A DNA stretch of 64,000 bases from Sediminibacillus halophilus (GTDB lineage: Bacteria > Bacillota > Bacilli > Bacillales > Amphibacillaceae): NCBI RefSeq assembly GCF_900103695.1, contig NZ_FNHF01000007.1, positions 1 to 64,000 of the forward strand, in the 5' to 3' direction. Under the pieces are notes generated by a model. The model saw nothing but the letters and a program-made list of their open reading frames with translations, was not told where the DNA came from and did not search any database. Position 1 is the stretch's first letter. Every line of letters begins with the position of its first letter. A program made the translations under genes and the position numbers. Below, in pieces: positions 6,917 to 17,534 of this stretch.

Positions 6917-7951
6917 ATGAGGGAACGATTACAGGCATTAAAAGAGGAAGCGTTAGCCAAGGTAGATCAGGCAGACACCTTGAACGAGCTGCAGGATATA
7001 AAGGTGGCTTATCTTGGTAAAAAAGGGCCGATCACGGAAGTATTACGTGGAATGGGCAAGCTGTCGAAAGAAGAGCGACCTGTCATCGGGGAACTGGCTA
7101 ACAAAGTAAGGGAAACAATTGCCGGCGAATTGGACGCGAAAAAAGAGAAACTCGAAGCTAGAGAACTAGAGGAGAAACTTGAAAAAGAAACAATTGACGT
7201 CACGTTGCCAGGCCGTCCGGTCACTTTAGGCGGACCACATTTGCTTACTTCCATTGTCGAAGAAATTGAGGATTTGTTTATTGGGATGGGATTCGAAGTA
7301 CGAGAAGGTCCTGAGGTCGAAACTGATTATTACAATTTTGAGGCTCTTAACCTTCCGAAGGGGCACCCAGCCCGGGATATGCAAGACTCTTTTTATATCA
7401 CGGAGGAACTGCTGATGCGCACACACACTTCTCCAGTACAAGCACGAACAATGGGGAAATATCAGGGAAGCAAACCAGTCAAAATGATTTGTCCTGGAAA
7501 AGTGTACCGCAGAGATACGGATGATGCCACCCACTCTCATCAATTTACACAGGTAGAGGGACTGTATGTGGATCGGAACGTACGTATGAGCGACTTGAAA
7601 GGTGTTTTGAACCGCTTTGCCAAGCAAATGTTCGGAGAAGAAAGAGAAATCCGCCTGCGTCCAAGTTTCTTCCCGTTTACTGAACCGTCAGTTGAGATGG
7701 ATATATCCTGCAAAGTCTGCCATGGAGAAGGTTGTTCTGTTTGTAAAGGAACCGGGTGGATTGAAATACTGGGCGGCGGCATGGTTCATCCCCGCGTGTT
7801 GGAAATGGCGGGATATGACTCTAAAGAATACACTGGTTTTGCTTTCGGAATGGGGCCTGAACGAATCGCTATGCTGAAGTATGGTGTTGATGATATTCGG
7901 CATTTCTATACAAATGATATCCGTTTCTTAAAGCAGTACCATAAAGCGTAA
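6917..7951 (+). CDS. pheS: Phenylalanyl-tRNA synthetase alpha subunit
   Basis: 344 residues, exactly the usual PheS length. The N-terminal coiled-coil tRNA-binding arm covers about residues 1-85; the class II catalytic core follows, with [14 protein letters not shown] near 98, motif 2 in the [20 protein letters not shown] region (near 197-216) and motif 3 [17 protein letters not shown] near 308-324. The Cys-rich [17 protein letters not shown] region near 264-280 is common in PheS. AAGGAGG at 6901-6907 places the start at the ATG at 6917; in-frame codons reaching back to 6719 lie inside the T-box terminator. It acts as an alpha2beta2 enzyme with PheT. Confidence 0.97.
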   Translation: MRERLQALKEEALAKVDQADTLNELQDIKVAYLGKKGPITEVLRGMGKLSKEERPVIGELANKVRETIAGELDAKKEKLEARELEEKLEKETIDVTLPGRPVTLGGPHLLTSIVEEIEDLFIGMGFEVREGPEVETDYYNFEALNLPKGHPARDMQDSFYITEELLMRTHTSPVQARTMGKYQGSKPVKMICPGKVYRRDTDDATHSHQFTQVEGLYVDRNVRMSDLKGVLNRFAKQMFGEEREIRLRPSFFPFTEPSVEMDISCKVCHGEGCSVCKGTGWIEILGGGMVHPRVLEMAGYDSKEYTGFAFGMGPERIAMLKYGVDDIRHFYTNDIRFLKQYHKA

Positions 7952-7967
7952 GGCAGGAGGAAAAAAT

Positions 7968-10397
7968 ATGTTCGTATCATTGAATTGGCTGAAAAATTAT
8001 GTGGATATAGACAATATTTCGTCAGAGCAGCTGGCTGAAAAAATAACAAAATCCGGGATAGAAGTGGAAGGCATCGAGTATGTTGCTGAAGCAAGTTCAA
8101 ATGTAGTCGTCGGCTATGTACAATCCTGTGAAAAGCATCCTAACGCAGATAAATTAAATTTGTGTCAGGTGGACACCGGCGATGAAGAACTACAGATTAT
8201 ATGCGGAGCGCCTAATGTGGCACAAGGTCAAAAAGTTGCGGTTGCAAAACCGGGCGCAGTATTGCCTGGAAACGTGAAAATCAAGAAGGCTAAGCTACGT
8301 GGTGTTGAATCGCAAGGGATGATTTGCTCACTACAAGAACTTGGAATCGAAGAGAAATTTGTTCCGAAGGAGTTTGCGGAAGGAATATTTGTTTTCCCGG
8401 AAGATGCAGAAGTAGGTGCTGATGCACGGGAATTGCTGAATTTAGATGATGCCATTCTGGAACTTGGACTTACACCGAACCGTGCAGACGCAATGAGTAT
8501 GCTCGGGGTCGCCTACGAAACGTCGGCAATTTTGGATACACCAGTTAAACTGCCAGATGAATCCGTCAACCTTTCATCTGAACAGGCTGCAGATTATGTT
8601 TCCGTGACGGTAGAGGATGCAGAGCTTAATCCATATTATGGAGCGTTTGTGATCAAAGATGTGAAGGTGAAAAATTCTCCTTTATGGATGCGGAATTATT
8701 TAATTGCTGCAGGCATCAGACCAATCAACAATGTGGTGGATATTACTAATTATGTTTTACTGGAATATGGCCAGCCGCTGCATGCATTTGATTACGATAG
8801 ATTCGGATCAAAGGAAATTGTGGTACGGAGAGCGCATGACAAGGAAACCATTACCACGTTAGATGATCAGGAAAGGGAACTTTATTCCAATCATTTGGTC
8901 ATTACTAATGGCCAGGAACCGACGGCTATTGCAGGAGTCATGGGCGGAGCAGATTCGGAGGTGTCTGAACAAACCAAAACGGTATTATTGGAGGCCGCTT
9001 ATTTTTCTCCTGCCGCAGTCAGACAAAGCTCAAAAGATCATGGTCTGCGAAGCGAATCCAGCACCCGGTTTGAAAAAGGAGTCGATCCTGAGCGGGTGAA
9101 AAGAGCGGGGTTGAGAGCGTGCCAGCTGTTAAGTGAATATGCTGATGGCATTATACTGCAAGGCCCTGTAGAATTTGATGAATTAAATTGCACGGAAGCC
9201 ACAGTGGAAGTGAGCACCGAAAAAGTCAATGAGCGACTAGGAACCGAAATTACCTCAGACGAGATCTCTGATATCTTGCGAAAGCTTCATTTCGGTTTTA
9301 AAGCGAACGACGGTATATTTATTGTAACGGTTCCAACACGGCGTGGGGATATTACTTTATTTGAAGACATGGTAGAAGAAATTGCCCGTATTTATGGTTA
9401 TGATAATTTACCATACACGCTCCCTGCCGGGGCAGGCCAAGCAGGCGGACTCACATCGCGGCAATCATTAAAAAGGGAAATCAAACACTATATGGAGGGT
9501 GCTGGCTTAATGGAAGCCATCACGTATTCTCTGACCAGTAAAGAGCGGGCAGAAACCCTAGTTAGCCCGGAAATCCGTGAACATGCTACGCAATCGATCC
9601 GCTTATCGATGCCGATGAGTGAAGAGCATAGCAACTTACGGTTAAGCATCCTTCCGGAATTACTGGCATCTTTTTCGTATAATACAGCCAGAAAACAGGC
9701 AAACCTCGCTTATTATGAAATAGGCACTGTATTTGTTTCCCCTGTCGCTGAAAAACTGACGGAACAGCCGCGCGAATTATTAAGGGTTGCTGGTGCCGTT
9801 ACAGGAGACTGGCTCCTTCATCCAATGCAGCAGGAAAAGAAACAAGCTGACTTCTTTCTGGTCAAGGGTATTGTCGAGGGGTTGCTTGATAAATTAGGAA
9901 TAACGGCGACATTTAAGCAAGCTAAACTAGAAGGAATGCACCCTGGCAGAACGGCGCAGGTTTATTTAGGGGAACAATCAATTGGTTTCCTTGGTCAGCT
10001 TCATCCTTCTCTGCAGCAATCCTATGATTTAAAGGACACCTATGTATTTGATCTGGATATGGAAGCATTATTAGGTCAGACAAATAACGAGCCGGATTTT
10101 TCAAAAATTCCGCGTTACCCGTCTGTATCAAGGGACATTGCTCTGGTAGTAGACCAGGAAATTCCGGCCGGTGATATAAAAGCCACGATTGTGGAAAAAG
10201 CTGGTGCATTGTTGAAGGACGTCCAAGTGTTCGATGTTTATCAGGGTGAGCACTTACAGGCTGGTAAAAAGTCGATCGCCTTCAGCTTATTCTACCAAGA
10301 CCCTGAGCGAACATTGAAAGATGAAGAAGTAGAAGCGTCCTATCAGGCTATCCTGTCAGCAGTTGAAAAGAATCACCAGGCAGAATTGCGAGGATAA
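7968..10397 (+). CDS. pheT: Phenylalanyl-tRNA synthetase beta subunit
   Basis: 809 residues, close to the usual 800-805. In order: N-terminal domain with the tRNA-binding EMAP-II-like fold (about 40-155, VVGYVQSCEKHPNADKLNLC), the B3/B4 editing domain (about 210-390, including FEKGVDPERVKRAGLRACQL), the B5 domain, a catalytic-like core and the C-terminal ferredoxin-fold anticodon-binding domain (about 715-809, YPSVSRDIALVVDQEIP). It binds tRNA-Phe and edits Tyr-tRNA-Phe. AGGAGG lies before the ATG, 16 bases after pheS, and a terminator follows. Confidence 0.97.
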   Translation: MFVSLNWLKNYVDIDNISSEQLAEKITKSGIEVEGIEYVAEASSNVVVGYVQSCEKHPNADKLNLCQVDTGDEELQIICGAPNVAQGQKVAVAKPGAVLPGNVKIKKAKLRGVESQGMICSLQELGIEEKFVPKEFAEGIFVFPEDAEVGADARELLNLDDAILELGLTPNRADAMSMLGVAYETSAILDTPVKLPDESVNLSSEQAADYVSVTVEDAELNPYYGAFVIKDVKVKNSPLWMRNYLIAAGIRPINNVVDITNYVLLEYGQPLHAFDYDRFGSKEIVVRRAHDKETITTLDDQERELYSNHLVITNGQEPTAIAGVMGGADSEVSEQTKTVLLEAAYFSPAAVRQSSKDHGLRSESSTRFEKGVDPERVKRAGLRACQLLSEYADGIILQGPVEFDELNCTEATVEVSTEKVNERLGTEITSDEISDILRKLHFGFKANDGIFIVTVPTRRGDITLFEDMVEEIARIYGYDNLPYTLPAGAGQAGGLTSRQSLKREIKHYMEGAGLMEAITYSLTSKERAETLVSPEIREHATQSIRLSMPMSEEHSNLRLSILPELLASFSYNTARKQANLAYYEIGTVFVSPVAEKLTEQPRELLRVAGAVTGDWLLHPMQQEKKQADFFLVKGIVEGLLDKLGITATFKQAKLEGMHPGRTAQVYLGEQSIGFLGQLHPSLQQSYDLKDTYVFDLDMEALLGQTNNEPDFSKIPRYPSVSRDIALVVDQEIPAGDIKATIVEKAGALLKDVQVFDVYQGEHLQAGKKSIAFSLFYQDPERTLKDEEVEASYQAILSAVEKNHQAELRG

Positions 10398-10409
10398 TAA
10401 CATGAAAAC

Positions 10410-10446
10410 AAGGGCTGTCCCATTTATGGGGCAGCCCTTGTTTTTA
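10410..10446 (+). terminator. Terminator after pheT
   Basis: AAGGGCTGTCCC and GGGGCAGCCCTT pair around a short ATTTAT loop and are followed by a T-rich run at 10439-10446. Confidence 0.9.
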
Positions 10447-10546
10447 ATAAATAGAATTCCTTCTTTCTCATCAAGCTTTTTCTCACAGATAGCTCGATTG
10501 TCTTTGAAAAATCAAAGGGAAAAGCAGCTACTGTTTTTTCAAATGC

Positions 10547-10584
10547 AACCACTCCGGCAAGCGAAGTATCTTGCCGGAGTGGTT
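10547..10584 (-). terminator. Inverted repeat downstream of rnhC, probable terminator
   Basis: AACCACTCCGGCAAG (10547-10561) and its exact complement (10570-10584) form a 15-pair GC-rich stem with an eight-base loop, 43 bases beyond the rnhC stop. The T-run on the minus strand is weak, so it may also be a structural repeat. Confidence 0.6.
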
Positions 10585-10626
10585 GTTTGTTATCTGTGAG
10601 ACTTTTATTAAAGTTTCTAAGATATA

Positions 10627-11571
10627 TCAGTAATCCTTCTGCGTATAGGCTTCTGCTTTCTTTGTATTGGCAAAATGAAGCTTGGCAATTTCCCCTAAAG
10701 CTTGTTTTCCATGTTTTTGAATGATTCCTGCGGCAGTCTGGTCGACTTTTTGAGAAGCACCTTTAGGTAGTTCAATCCCCATTTTTTTTGACAATTTATT
10801 CATCTCGTTGACAAAGCTTGCTCTTGCCAGTATGGATCCTGCTGCCACGGCAATGGAGTAGCTCTCTGCCTTTGTCATAAAGTACACATTTTCTTGGAGA
10901 ACAGATCGTTCTGATTTTAAATGGTTAATATAGACACCAGGATCGGAGAATTGATCAATCAAAATTCCCTCCGGTCGTTCTGGAGCAATTTTATTAGAAA
11001 GTTTTTCAAGTGCATGATGATGCAGCATGGTCTTCATCTTTCCTTGAGACCATCCCTTCTTTTGCAAGTGGTTATACTTTTCATTTCGGAGAACGACCAA
11101 CGAGTAAGGGATGGAATGGGCTAGCAATGCTTTGGCAATCGTCTCGATTTTTTCATCCGTTAGGTTTTTGGAATCCCTGACTCCGAGTTGCTTCAAAAAA
11201 GGAATCTGATCTGCAGTTACATAGGCTGCCGCTACGGTAATCGGACCGAAAAAGTCTCCAGTTCCGGCTTCATCCGACCCGATATGGGAACTTGTGAACA
11301 ATTTCTGCGGTGGAGAATAGGAATGAATTTTCCTCGTTGTCTGTTTGGTTTTGGAAGGATTGTCCTTGTTTACAATCCCCCATTTGCCTGCTTCCTTGTC
11401 AGAGCCCTTTCCTTGAAATAGCACTTTACCAGAATTATATGCAGTTATCGAGCAATCTGAAGTTTTAGCAGCAAAGACTGAACCGGGAGGGGCAGATTTC
11501 AGACGATCCCGATAAAATACTTTCATCTTTTCAATGGTTTTATTATTCAATTTCAATACTACTTGCGGCAA
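10627..11571 (-). CDS. rnhC: Ribonuclease HIII
   Basis: 314 residues from a TTG start at 11571 (the family has about 310). The N-terminal TBP-like substrate-binding domain (about 1-80) is followed by the RNase H fold with the metal site: GSDEAGTGDFFGP (about 98-110), DSKNLTDEKI near 133, LIDQF near 207 and AAGSILARASFVNEM near 245. It cleaves RNA in RNA/DNA hybrids. An ATG at 11601 is in frame, but a TATAAT box (11604-11609, minus strand) lies two bases from it, whereas GGGGAG sits six bases before the TTG. The N terminus from the TTG also lines up with B. subtilis RnhC. It is the only minus-strand gene between pheT and zapA. Confidence 0.93.
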   Translation of the reverse strand: MPQVVLKLNNKTIEKMKVFYRDRLKSAPPGSVFAAKTSDCSITAYNSGKVLFQGKGSDKEAGKWGIVNKDNPSKTKQTTRKIHSYSPPQKLFTSSHIGSDEAGTGDFFGPITVAAAYVTADQIPFLKQLGVRDSKNLTDEKIETIAKALLAHSIPYSLVVLRNEKYNHLQKKGWSQGKMKTMLHHHALEKLSNKIAPERPEGILIDQFSDPGVYINHLKSERSVLQENVYFMTKAESYSIAVAAGSILARASFVNEMNKLSKKMGIELPKGASQKVDQTAAGIIQKHGKQALGEIAKLHFANTKKAEAYTQKDY

Positions 11572-11603
11572 ATCAATCTCCCCATTTCCAGTAGGATACA
11601 TAA

Positions 11604-11609
11604 ATTATA
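11604..11609 (-). promoter_or_regulatory. -10 element of rnhC
   Basis: TATAAT on the minus strand, 33 bases before the TTG start I chose. No clear -35 box is visible at standard spacing. Confidence 0.5.
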
Positions 11610-11837
11610 ACAGTTTCCTGTTTGGAGGAATAATCACGTCACATTAGTTTCCTAAATGACAATCTTCGTGTTAATATTAACTTTAGGATTTTATCACAAT
11701 CATGATTCACTCGTAAAATAGGTTTGGATTTCTAAATAAGCGTAAATTTGAGATTTTGAAGAAGTTGATGTAAGGAAGTGAAAAGCGGTTAACGCTGTTT
11801 GAACATATGGTAGCTATGAGAACAAGGGGGGAAAAAC

Positions 11838-12113
11838 GTGTCCCAATCTGACAAAACACGTACTACAGTCGAAATACACAATCGATCCTACACCATTATA
11901 GGAGATGAGCCTGCTCACCATGTCAGGATGGTGGCAAGTCTTGTTGATCAGCAAATGAGGGAAATACAGGAAACGAATCGAAGCCTGGATACGACCAGGC
12001 TTGCGGTGCTGACAGCTGTCAACACGATGAACGACTATTTAAAATTGAAAGAAGAGTACACTGAACTATTAGGTTCAATTAAACAGAAAAAGGAACAAGA
12101 TAACAATGATTGA
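11838..12113 (+). CDS. zapA: Cell division protein ZapA
   Basis: 91 residues from a GTG start, with GGGGGG shortly upstream. The N-terminal half carries the ZapA fold (TRTTVEIHNRSYTIIGDEPAHH, about residues 7-27) and the C-terminal half is a coiled coil (about 45-88, TRLAVLTAVNTMNDYLKLKEEY) through which the protein dimerises. ZapA binds FtsZ and promotes protofilament bundling at the division site. Its stop overlaps the start of cvpA by 8 bases, so the two are translated from one transcript. The gene order rnhC-zapA-cvpA-polX-mutS2 is that of B. subtilis. Confidence 0.94.
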   Translation: MSQSDKTRTTVEIHNRSYTIIGDEPAHHVRMVASLVDQQMREIQETNRSLDTTRLAVLTAVNTMNDYLKLKEEYTELLGSIKQKKEQDNND

Positions 12114-12663
12114 TTTAATTTTGATTGTCATTCTCATTTTTGGCTTTTTTACAGGCCTTAAACGAGGGTTTATTCTGCAATTATTCCACTTAATTGGTTT
12201 TATTGCTGCCTTTATTATTGCAGCAGCTTATTATGATGATTTAGCCCCGAAGCTGGAACTTTGGATTCCTTACCCGGATATGCCGGATGATGCTTCATGG
12301 GGAGTCTTTCTCGATTCCCTGCCGTTAGAGACGGCTTTTTATAACGCGATAGCGTTTGCCATCATCTTTTTTGCCGTGCGGATTGCGCTTCAAATCATCG
12401 CTTCTATGCTGGATTTTGTAGCTGCCTTGCCGATTTTGAGTTCCATTAATGGATTGCTTGGCGGCATCCTTGGGTTTGTGGAAGTATATCTGCTAGTTTT
12501 CCTGCTTTTATATATCGGCGCCCTGCTTCCGGTCCAATTCGTCCAGACTATTCTGGAGCGATCGATGATTGCCTCTTTTATGATTGAGCATACTCCCTTT
12601 ATATCAGGGCAAATAAAAGCGTTATGGTTCGAGCACGTAGCTGGGCTATTTCAGGCTAAATAA
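12106..12663 (+). CDS. yshB: CvpA family membrane protein (YshB)
   Basis: 185 residues with four predicted membrane segments (about 2-22, 26-46, 80-102, 115-143). The start IDLILIVILIFGFFTGLKRG is characteristic of the CvpA/colicin V production family. The role in Bacillus is unknown. The ATG lies inside the end of zapA (8-base overlap). B. subtilis YshB has the same position and size. Confidence 0.88.
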   Translation: MIDLILIVILIFGFFTGLKRGFILQLFHLIGFIAAFIIAAAYYDDLAPKLELWIPYPDMPDDASWGVFLDSLPLETAFYNAIAFAIIFFAVRIALQIIASMLDFVAALPILSSINGLLGGILGFVEVYLLVFLLLYIGALLPVQFVQTILERSMIASFMIEHTPFISGQIKALWFEHVAGLFQAK

Positions 12664-12712
12664 TAGAGTGCCGGTATTTATTCTCCGGCTGAAGAGGCTG
12701 TTCCAACAGGCA

Positions 12713-12793
12713 GTTATCTCCTGACACTGCACTGCATGGCTGGATGAGACCAGTTATTGAGTAAGTACTCCGGGATCCGGGAGAGGAGATAAC
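12713..12793. repeat. Inverted repeat in the cvpA-polX gap
   Basis: GTTATCTCCT (12713-12722) and AGGAGATAAC (12784-12793) are exact inverted copies 61 bases apart. The enclosed DNA is non-coding. The whole 242-base gap has no credible ORF; a weak GAGTA/TACTC hairpin with a T stretch follows at about 12806-12824. Confidence 0.5.
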
Positions 12794-12905
12794 AAACTGT
12801 CAAAGGAGTAGTCTCTTTTTACTCGCTTAGATTTGTTATGAAACAACACTTATATAGGAACCCTTCTAAATAAAAGTCAAGCCAATTAAAAGGACGGTGC
12901 CAAGG

Positions 12906-14624
12906 ATGGAAGTAAATAAAAAAGACGTCATTAAATTGTTGGAAAAAGTGGCGGTTTATTTGGAACTGAAGGGAGAGAACCCTTTTAAGATATCTGCTTA
13001 CCGAAAAGCTGCACAGGCTTTGGAAACAGACGACCGATCGTTAAATGAAATCGATGATTTTACGAAAATAAACGGAATCGGAAAAGGAACTTCGACTGTC
13101 ATCGACGAGTTTATCGCTAATGGGGAATCGGACACCTTGAAACAACTGCAAGAAGAAGTGCCGGAGGGATTGGTACCGCTTTTGAATTTGCCAGGCTTGG
13201 GTGGAAAAAAACTAGCCAGGCTTTATCAAGAACTCGGAGTAGTGGATGCTGCGAGCTTAAAAGAAGCATGTGAAACAGGCAAGGTCGAAGCGCTAAGCGG
13301 TTTCGGGAAAAAATCCGCAGAAAAAATAGTCAAAGCACTCGATGAGGCATCGAGCCGGCCAGAACGACTCCCGATTGCATTTATGCTGCCAATTGCTGAA
13401 AGAATTGAGGAATATTTACAGCAAGTTGAACCCATCCTTCGTTTTTCCCGTGCAGGCAGTATCCGTCGCATGAGTGAAACAATCAAGGATCTTGATTTTA
13501 TCATTGCAGCCGAACAGCCGGACAAGGTCCGGGATGCCTTGTTAAAACTCGAAAACATAAAAGAAGAAATAGCTACAGGAGATACAAAGGTTTCTATCGT
13601 ACTAGAAGAAGGATATGACGTAAATGTTGATTTCCGGATAGTATCACCTGAAGAGTTCGCAACGACACTCCATCACTTCACAGGGTCAAAGGAGCATAAT
13701 GTCGCCATGCGACAGCTTGCAAAAGCACAAGGAGAAAAAATCAACGAGTATGGGATAGAAAATAGTGAATCAGGCAAAATTATGACGTTTGACACCGAAC
13801 GGCAATTTTTTGAACATTTTGGCCTTCACTTTATTCCTCCTGAAGTCAGGGAGAACCAGGGTGAACTAGAAGCATTCCGTTCCTCTGTACGCTTAATCGA
13901 ACCGACAGATATCCGCGGAGATTTGCATATGCACACAACATGGAGTGATGGCGCCCAGTCCGTAGAGGAGATGGTGGAAAAGGCCCGCGAACGAGGTTAT
14001 GAGTATATTGCTATTACTGACCACTCCAAATATCTAAGGATTGCCAACGGATTGAATGAAGAACGTTTGAAGAAACAAGCGGAAGAAATCGCCCGGTTGA
14101 ATGATAAATATTCCGATATTCATATTTTCGCCGGCGTTGAAATGGATATTTTGCCGGACGGTTCTCTCGATTTCAATGATGAATTTCTTATGGAAATGGA
14201 TTATGTCATCGGAGCGATTCATTCCAGCTTTTCTCAGTCGCAGGACAAAATCATGAAGCGGCTTCTGGCAGCTGTGGAAAATCCCTACGTTAATGTTATT
14301 GCCCACCCTACAGGAAGGCTGATTGGACGTCGTAAAGGCTATGATGCAGACGTTGATATGCTGATTGAAAAAGCCAAGGAAACGGGAACGGTGTTAGAGC
14401 TTAACGCCAATCCAAATCGTCTTGATTTATCTTGGAAGTGGCTGCAAAAGGCCCGGGAAAAAGGGGTCAATATTGCTATCAATACGGATGCACACAGCTA
14501 TCATACCTTAGAATTTATGGAGGTAGGGGTAGGTTCTGCCAGAAAGGGCTGGTTGGAACCCGAATCTGTAATTAATACGTGGACGAAAGACGAATTACTG
14601 ACTTTGTTTAACCGTAACAAATAA
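12906..14624 (+). CDS. polX: Family X DNA polymerase/3'-5' exonuclease PolX
   Basis: 572 residues, matching B. subtilis PolX. The N-terminal polymerase X core has the 8-kDa-like helical region ([13 protein letters not shown]), helix-hairpin-helix segments ([13 protein letters not shown] near 56; [13 protein letters not shown] near 97) and palm motifs [19 protein letters not shown] (about 183-201) and YDVNVDFRI. The C-terminal PHP domain begins near residue 337 with [12 protein letters not shown], then ITDHSK, GVEMDI and IAHPTGR, the metal ligands of its 3'-5' exonuclease. It fills gaps in base excision repair. The GTG at 12897 is too close to AAGGA; the ATG at 12906 fits better. Confidence 0.93.
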   Translation: MEVNKKDVIKLLEKVAVYLELKGENPFKISAYRKAAQALETDDRSLNEIDDFTKINGIGKGTSTVIDEFIANGESDTLKQLQEEVPEGLVPLLNLPGLGGKKLARLYQELGVVDAASLKEACETGKVEALSGFGKKSAEKIVKALDEASSRPERLPIAFMLPIAERIEEYLQQVEPILRFSRAGSIRRMSETIKDLDFIIAAEQPDKVRDALLKLENIKEEIATGDTKVSIVLEEGYDVNVDFRIVSPEEFATTLHHFTGSKEHNVAMRQLAKAQGEKINEYGIENSESGKIMTFDTERQFFEHFGLHFIPPEVRENQGELEAFRSSVRLIEPTDIRGDLHMHTTWSDGAQSVEEMVEKARERGYEYIAITDHSKYLRIANGLNEERLKKQAEEIARLNDKYSDIHIFAGVEMDILPDGSLDFNDEFLMEMDYVIGAIHSSFSQSQDKIMKRLLAAVENPYVNVIAHPTGRLIGRRKGYDADVDMLIEKAKETGTVLELNANPNRLDLSWKWLQKAREKGVNIAINTDAHSYHTLEFMEVGVGSARKGWLEPESVINTWTKDELLTLFNRNK

Positions 14625-14671
14625 AAAGGCTTGATGGAAAAGCCTTTCGAATAAAAAGGAGTTTTATATTC

Positions 14672-17011
14672 ATGAACGAAAGAATATATCAAGTACTTGA
14701 ATATAAGAAAATTATTGACATGCTTACCGAACAAGCAGCCTCTTCATTAGGAAAGGAGCGGGCCGCAGCTTTGAAGCCGTCCCGCGAATTGGAGAGCGTC
14801 AATCGGCTGCAGGCAGAGACAGACGAAGCAGCACAAGTACTGAGACTGAAAGGCTATGTTCCGTTAGGTGGTATTTTTGATATTAAACCCAGCATCCAAC
14901 GGACGATTATCGGGGGCGTTTTGAATCCTGGCGAATGTCTTGATATTGCCAGTACCATTTATGGCGGAAAGCAGTTGAAGTCTTTCATCGCCGAGATGGA
15001 AGAACCGGAACTGCCGATAATCCGGGAGTTTACCGAGCAGATTGTCCCTTTGAATGAATTAGAGCGCCAGATCAAGAGCTGCATTGATGATCACGGACAT
15101 GTGATGGACGGGGCTTCCGATAAGCTGAGAACCATCAGGTCTAAAATCCGGACGAACGAAAGCCGTGTACGGGACCGTCTGGAAAATTACACGCGAACTA
15201 AATCGAAAATGCTTTCTGATGCAATTGTAACCATTCGGAATGAGCGCTATGTTCTTCCAGTAAAACAGGAATACCGAGGAGCGATTGGCGGGATTGTTCA
15301 TGACCAGTCTTCATCAGGTGCCACGCTGTTCATTGAACCGCAGACAGTAGTTGACTTAAATAACCAGTTATCAGAGGCAAGAGCAGAGGAGAAAAATGAA
15401 ATAGAACGTATTCTGCGTGATTTATCGGAACGGATTGCGGAAGACCAGGCGTTTTTGTATCAGAACGTGGAATCCCTCGGACAAATTGATTTCATGTTTG
15501 CACGGGCAAAACTCGGTAAACAAATGCGTGCTGCTATGCCGACAATGAATGCTCAAGGTATCATAAAAATGAAGCAGGCTCGGCATCCACTCATTCCAGA
15601 AGATGAGGTGGTGGCGAACGATGTGGAACTTGGAGAATCCTACACGTCCATCGTAATTACCGGACCGAATACAGGTGGTAAAACGGTCACATTGAAAATG
15701 ATTGGGCTTTGCACATTGATGGCGCAATCAGGATTACAGGTGCCGGCTATGGATGGTTGCGAGCTGGCTGTATTTTCCAATGTATTTGCCGATATCGGCG
15801 ATGAACAATCGATTGAACAAAGTTTGAGTACTTTTTCCTCTCATATGACCAACATCGTCGAGATTCTAAAACTTGTTGATAATCAAACCCTTGTGTTGTT
15901 TGACGAATTAGGGGCAGGTACAGACCCGCAGGAAGGTGCTGCACTCGCTATGGCGATTCTGGATGAAGTAATCAAGAAGGATGCACGGATCATTGCCACA
16001 ACTCACTATCCGGAACTGAAAGCTTATGGGTACAACCGGGAAAACGTCATCAATGCTTCTGTGGAATTTGATGTCCAAACACTCAAACCGACTTATCGAC
16101 TGCTTATCGGCGTGCCGGGCCGAAGCAACGCCTTTGAAATTTCCCGCAGGCTTGGGTTGGATGAGAATATTATCGGCATTGCCAAAAACCATATAGGTAC
16201 AGATTCGAAAAGTGTTGAAAATATGATAGCATCTTTAGAAGAATCCAGGCGTGGTGCAGAGAAAGATTATGAAGCCGCCAGTCGTACACTTGACGATGCA
16301 GAACAGTTAAAACAGGATCTAGAAAAACAATGGCGGGAACTAGAAGAAAAGCGAGAATCGGTATATCGAAAAGCAGAAGAAAAGGCAGAAAAAGCCGTGC
16401 AAAAAGCTCGAGAAGAGGCCGAGGCAATAGTTTCTGAGCTTCGCTCCATGAAGCAAAGCGGGTTGAAAGAGCATGAATGGATAGAAGCGAGAAAGATGCT
16501 TGATGAAGCACAGCCACAATTAACGAAAAAGCAACAAACCTCTCCAAAGGAAAATAAACAGGAAAGCCAGGAGTTGCACCCGGGCGATGAGGTCAAACTC
16601 TTAACCCTCAATCAGCATGGCACAATATTGGAGAAAGTGAGCAATAAAGAATACCTCGTTCAAGTTGGTATAATGAAAATGAAAGCAAAGCAAAAGGACT
16701 TACAATTCGTAAAACGGGAACAACCATTGGTCGAAAAACCGATGGCCACGGTCAAAGGTTCCAGCTATCGTGTGAAAACAGAGCTGGATCTTCGTGGAGA
16801 ACGTTACGAGGATGCTTTACAGGAACTTGAGAAATATGTCGATGACGCCTTATTAGCCGGATATCCGCGCGTGTCGATCATTCACGGAAAAGGAACCGGT
16901 GCCTTGAGAAACGGGGTGCAGGAGTTTGCCAAAAGGCATCCCCGTATCACAAGCTATCGTGCGGGAGGTATGAATGAAGGAGGAAGCGGCGTCACGGTTT
17001 TAGAATTTTAA
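14672..17011 (+). CDS. mutS2: MutS2 endonuclease/ribosome-rescue ATPase
   Basis: 779 residues, the usual MutS2 length. It has the MutS core without mismatch-recognition domains: a lever and clamp coiled coil (about 130-260), the ATPase with Walker [14 protein letters not shown] (near 331-343), [16 protein letters not shown] (Walker B) and [12 protein letters not shown], then a long charged coiled coil (about 515-640) and a C-terminal Smr nuclease domain (about 705-779, [13 protein letters not shown] and [13 protein letters not shown]). Known roles are limiting recombination and splitting collided ribosomes. It starts 48 bases after polX with AAAAGGAG and is probably co-transcribed. Confidence 0.95.
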   Translation: MNERIYQVLEYKKIIDMLTEQAASSLGKERAAALKPSRELESVNRLQAETDEAAQVLRLKGYVPLGGIFDIKPSIQRTIIGGVLNPGECLDIASTIYGGKQLKSFIAEMEEPELPIIREFTEQIVPLNELERQIKSCIDDHGHVMDGASDKLRTIRSKIRTNESRVRDRLENYTRTKSKMLSDAIVTIRNERYVLPVKQEYRGAIGGIVHDQSSSGATLFIEPQTVVDLNNQLSEARAEEKNEIERILRDLSERIAEDQAFLYQNVESLGQIDFMFARAKLGKQMRAAMPTMNAQGIIKMKQARHPLIPEDEVVANDVELGESYTSIVITGPNTGGKTVTLKMIGLCTLMAQSGLQVPAMDGCELAVFSNVFADIGDEQSIEQSLSTFSSHMTNIVEILKLVDNQTLVLFDELGAGTDPQEGAALAMAILDEVIKKDARIIATTHYPELKAYGYNRENVINASVEFDVQTLKPTYRLLIGVPGRSNAFEISRRLGLDENIIGIAKNHIGTDSKSVENMIASLEESRRGAEKDYEAASRTLDDAEQLKQDLEKQWRELEEKRESVYRKAEEKAEKAVQKAREEAEAIVSELRSMKQSGLKEHEWIEARKMLDEAQPQLTKKQQTSPKENKQESQELHPGDEVKLLTLNQHGTILEKVSNKEYLVQVGIMKMKAKQKDLQFVKREQPLVEKPMATVKGSSYRVKTELDLRGERYEDALQELEKYVDDALLAGYPRVSIIHGKGTGALRNGVQEFAKRHPRITSYRAGGMNEGGSGVTVLEF

Positions 17012-17105
17012 ATCAAGCGAACAGGTCCCGGGTAATCAAAAGCCCGGGAGCACTTCGCTCTAAGATGGATAAGGATGTAAAGCAATCTATAAGGGGGTTG
17101 TCACT

Positions 17106-17513
17106 ATGACCGGCTTTTGGGAAAATACGCTCATCGAAACAGCAGCAAGGTACAGTGTTTCTATTTTATGTCTGGTTTTGTTTCTCGCTATTTTCGAAAT
17201 CGTCACTTCCTATAAAAATTGGGAAGAAATCAAAAATGGAAATATGTCAGTAGCCATGGCTACAGGAGGAAAAATATTTGGTATTGCCAATATATTCAGG
17301 TATTCCATCGAACATAACGATACACTTTTACAAAGTATCGGCTGGGGGATATTTGGCTTCTTTTTATTATTAATCGGATATTTCATTTTTGAATTTTTGA
17401 CGCCTACATACAAAATCGATGATGAAATAGCTAATGATAATCGGGCGGTGGGCTTCGTGTCAATGGTTATATCGGTTGGTCTGTCATTTGTCATCGGAGC
17501 GAGTATTGGATAA
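17106..17513 (+). CDS. yshE: DUF350 membrane protein (YshE)
   Basis: 135 residues with four predicted membrane spans (about 14-34, 52-68, 76-96, 112-134) and the DUF350 features: MSVAMATGGKIFGIANIFR in the middle and a charged IDDEIANDNRAVGFV segment before the last span. Members occur as paired four-helix units; no function is established. GGGGG lies upstream of the ATG. A 27-residue single-span peptide is encoded 21 bases downstream. Confidence 0.88.
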   Translation: MTGFWENTLIETAARYSVSILCLVLFLAIFEIVTSYKNWEEIKNGNMSVAMATGGKIFGIANIFRYSIEHNDTLLQSIGWGIFGFFLLLIGYFIFEFLTPTYKIDDEIANDNRAVGFVSMVISVGLSFVIGASIG

Positions 17514-17534
17514 AAACAAAGGGGGAAGTGCAGC

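Noticed and set aside
16170-16611. Long minus-strand ORFs opposite mutS2
   Set aside because: They arise from the Glu/Lys-rich coiled coil of mutS2 read in reverse and have no start signals.
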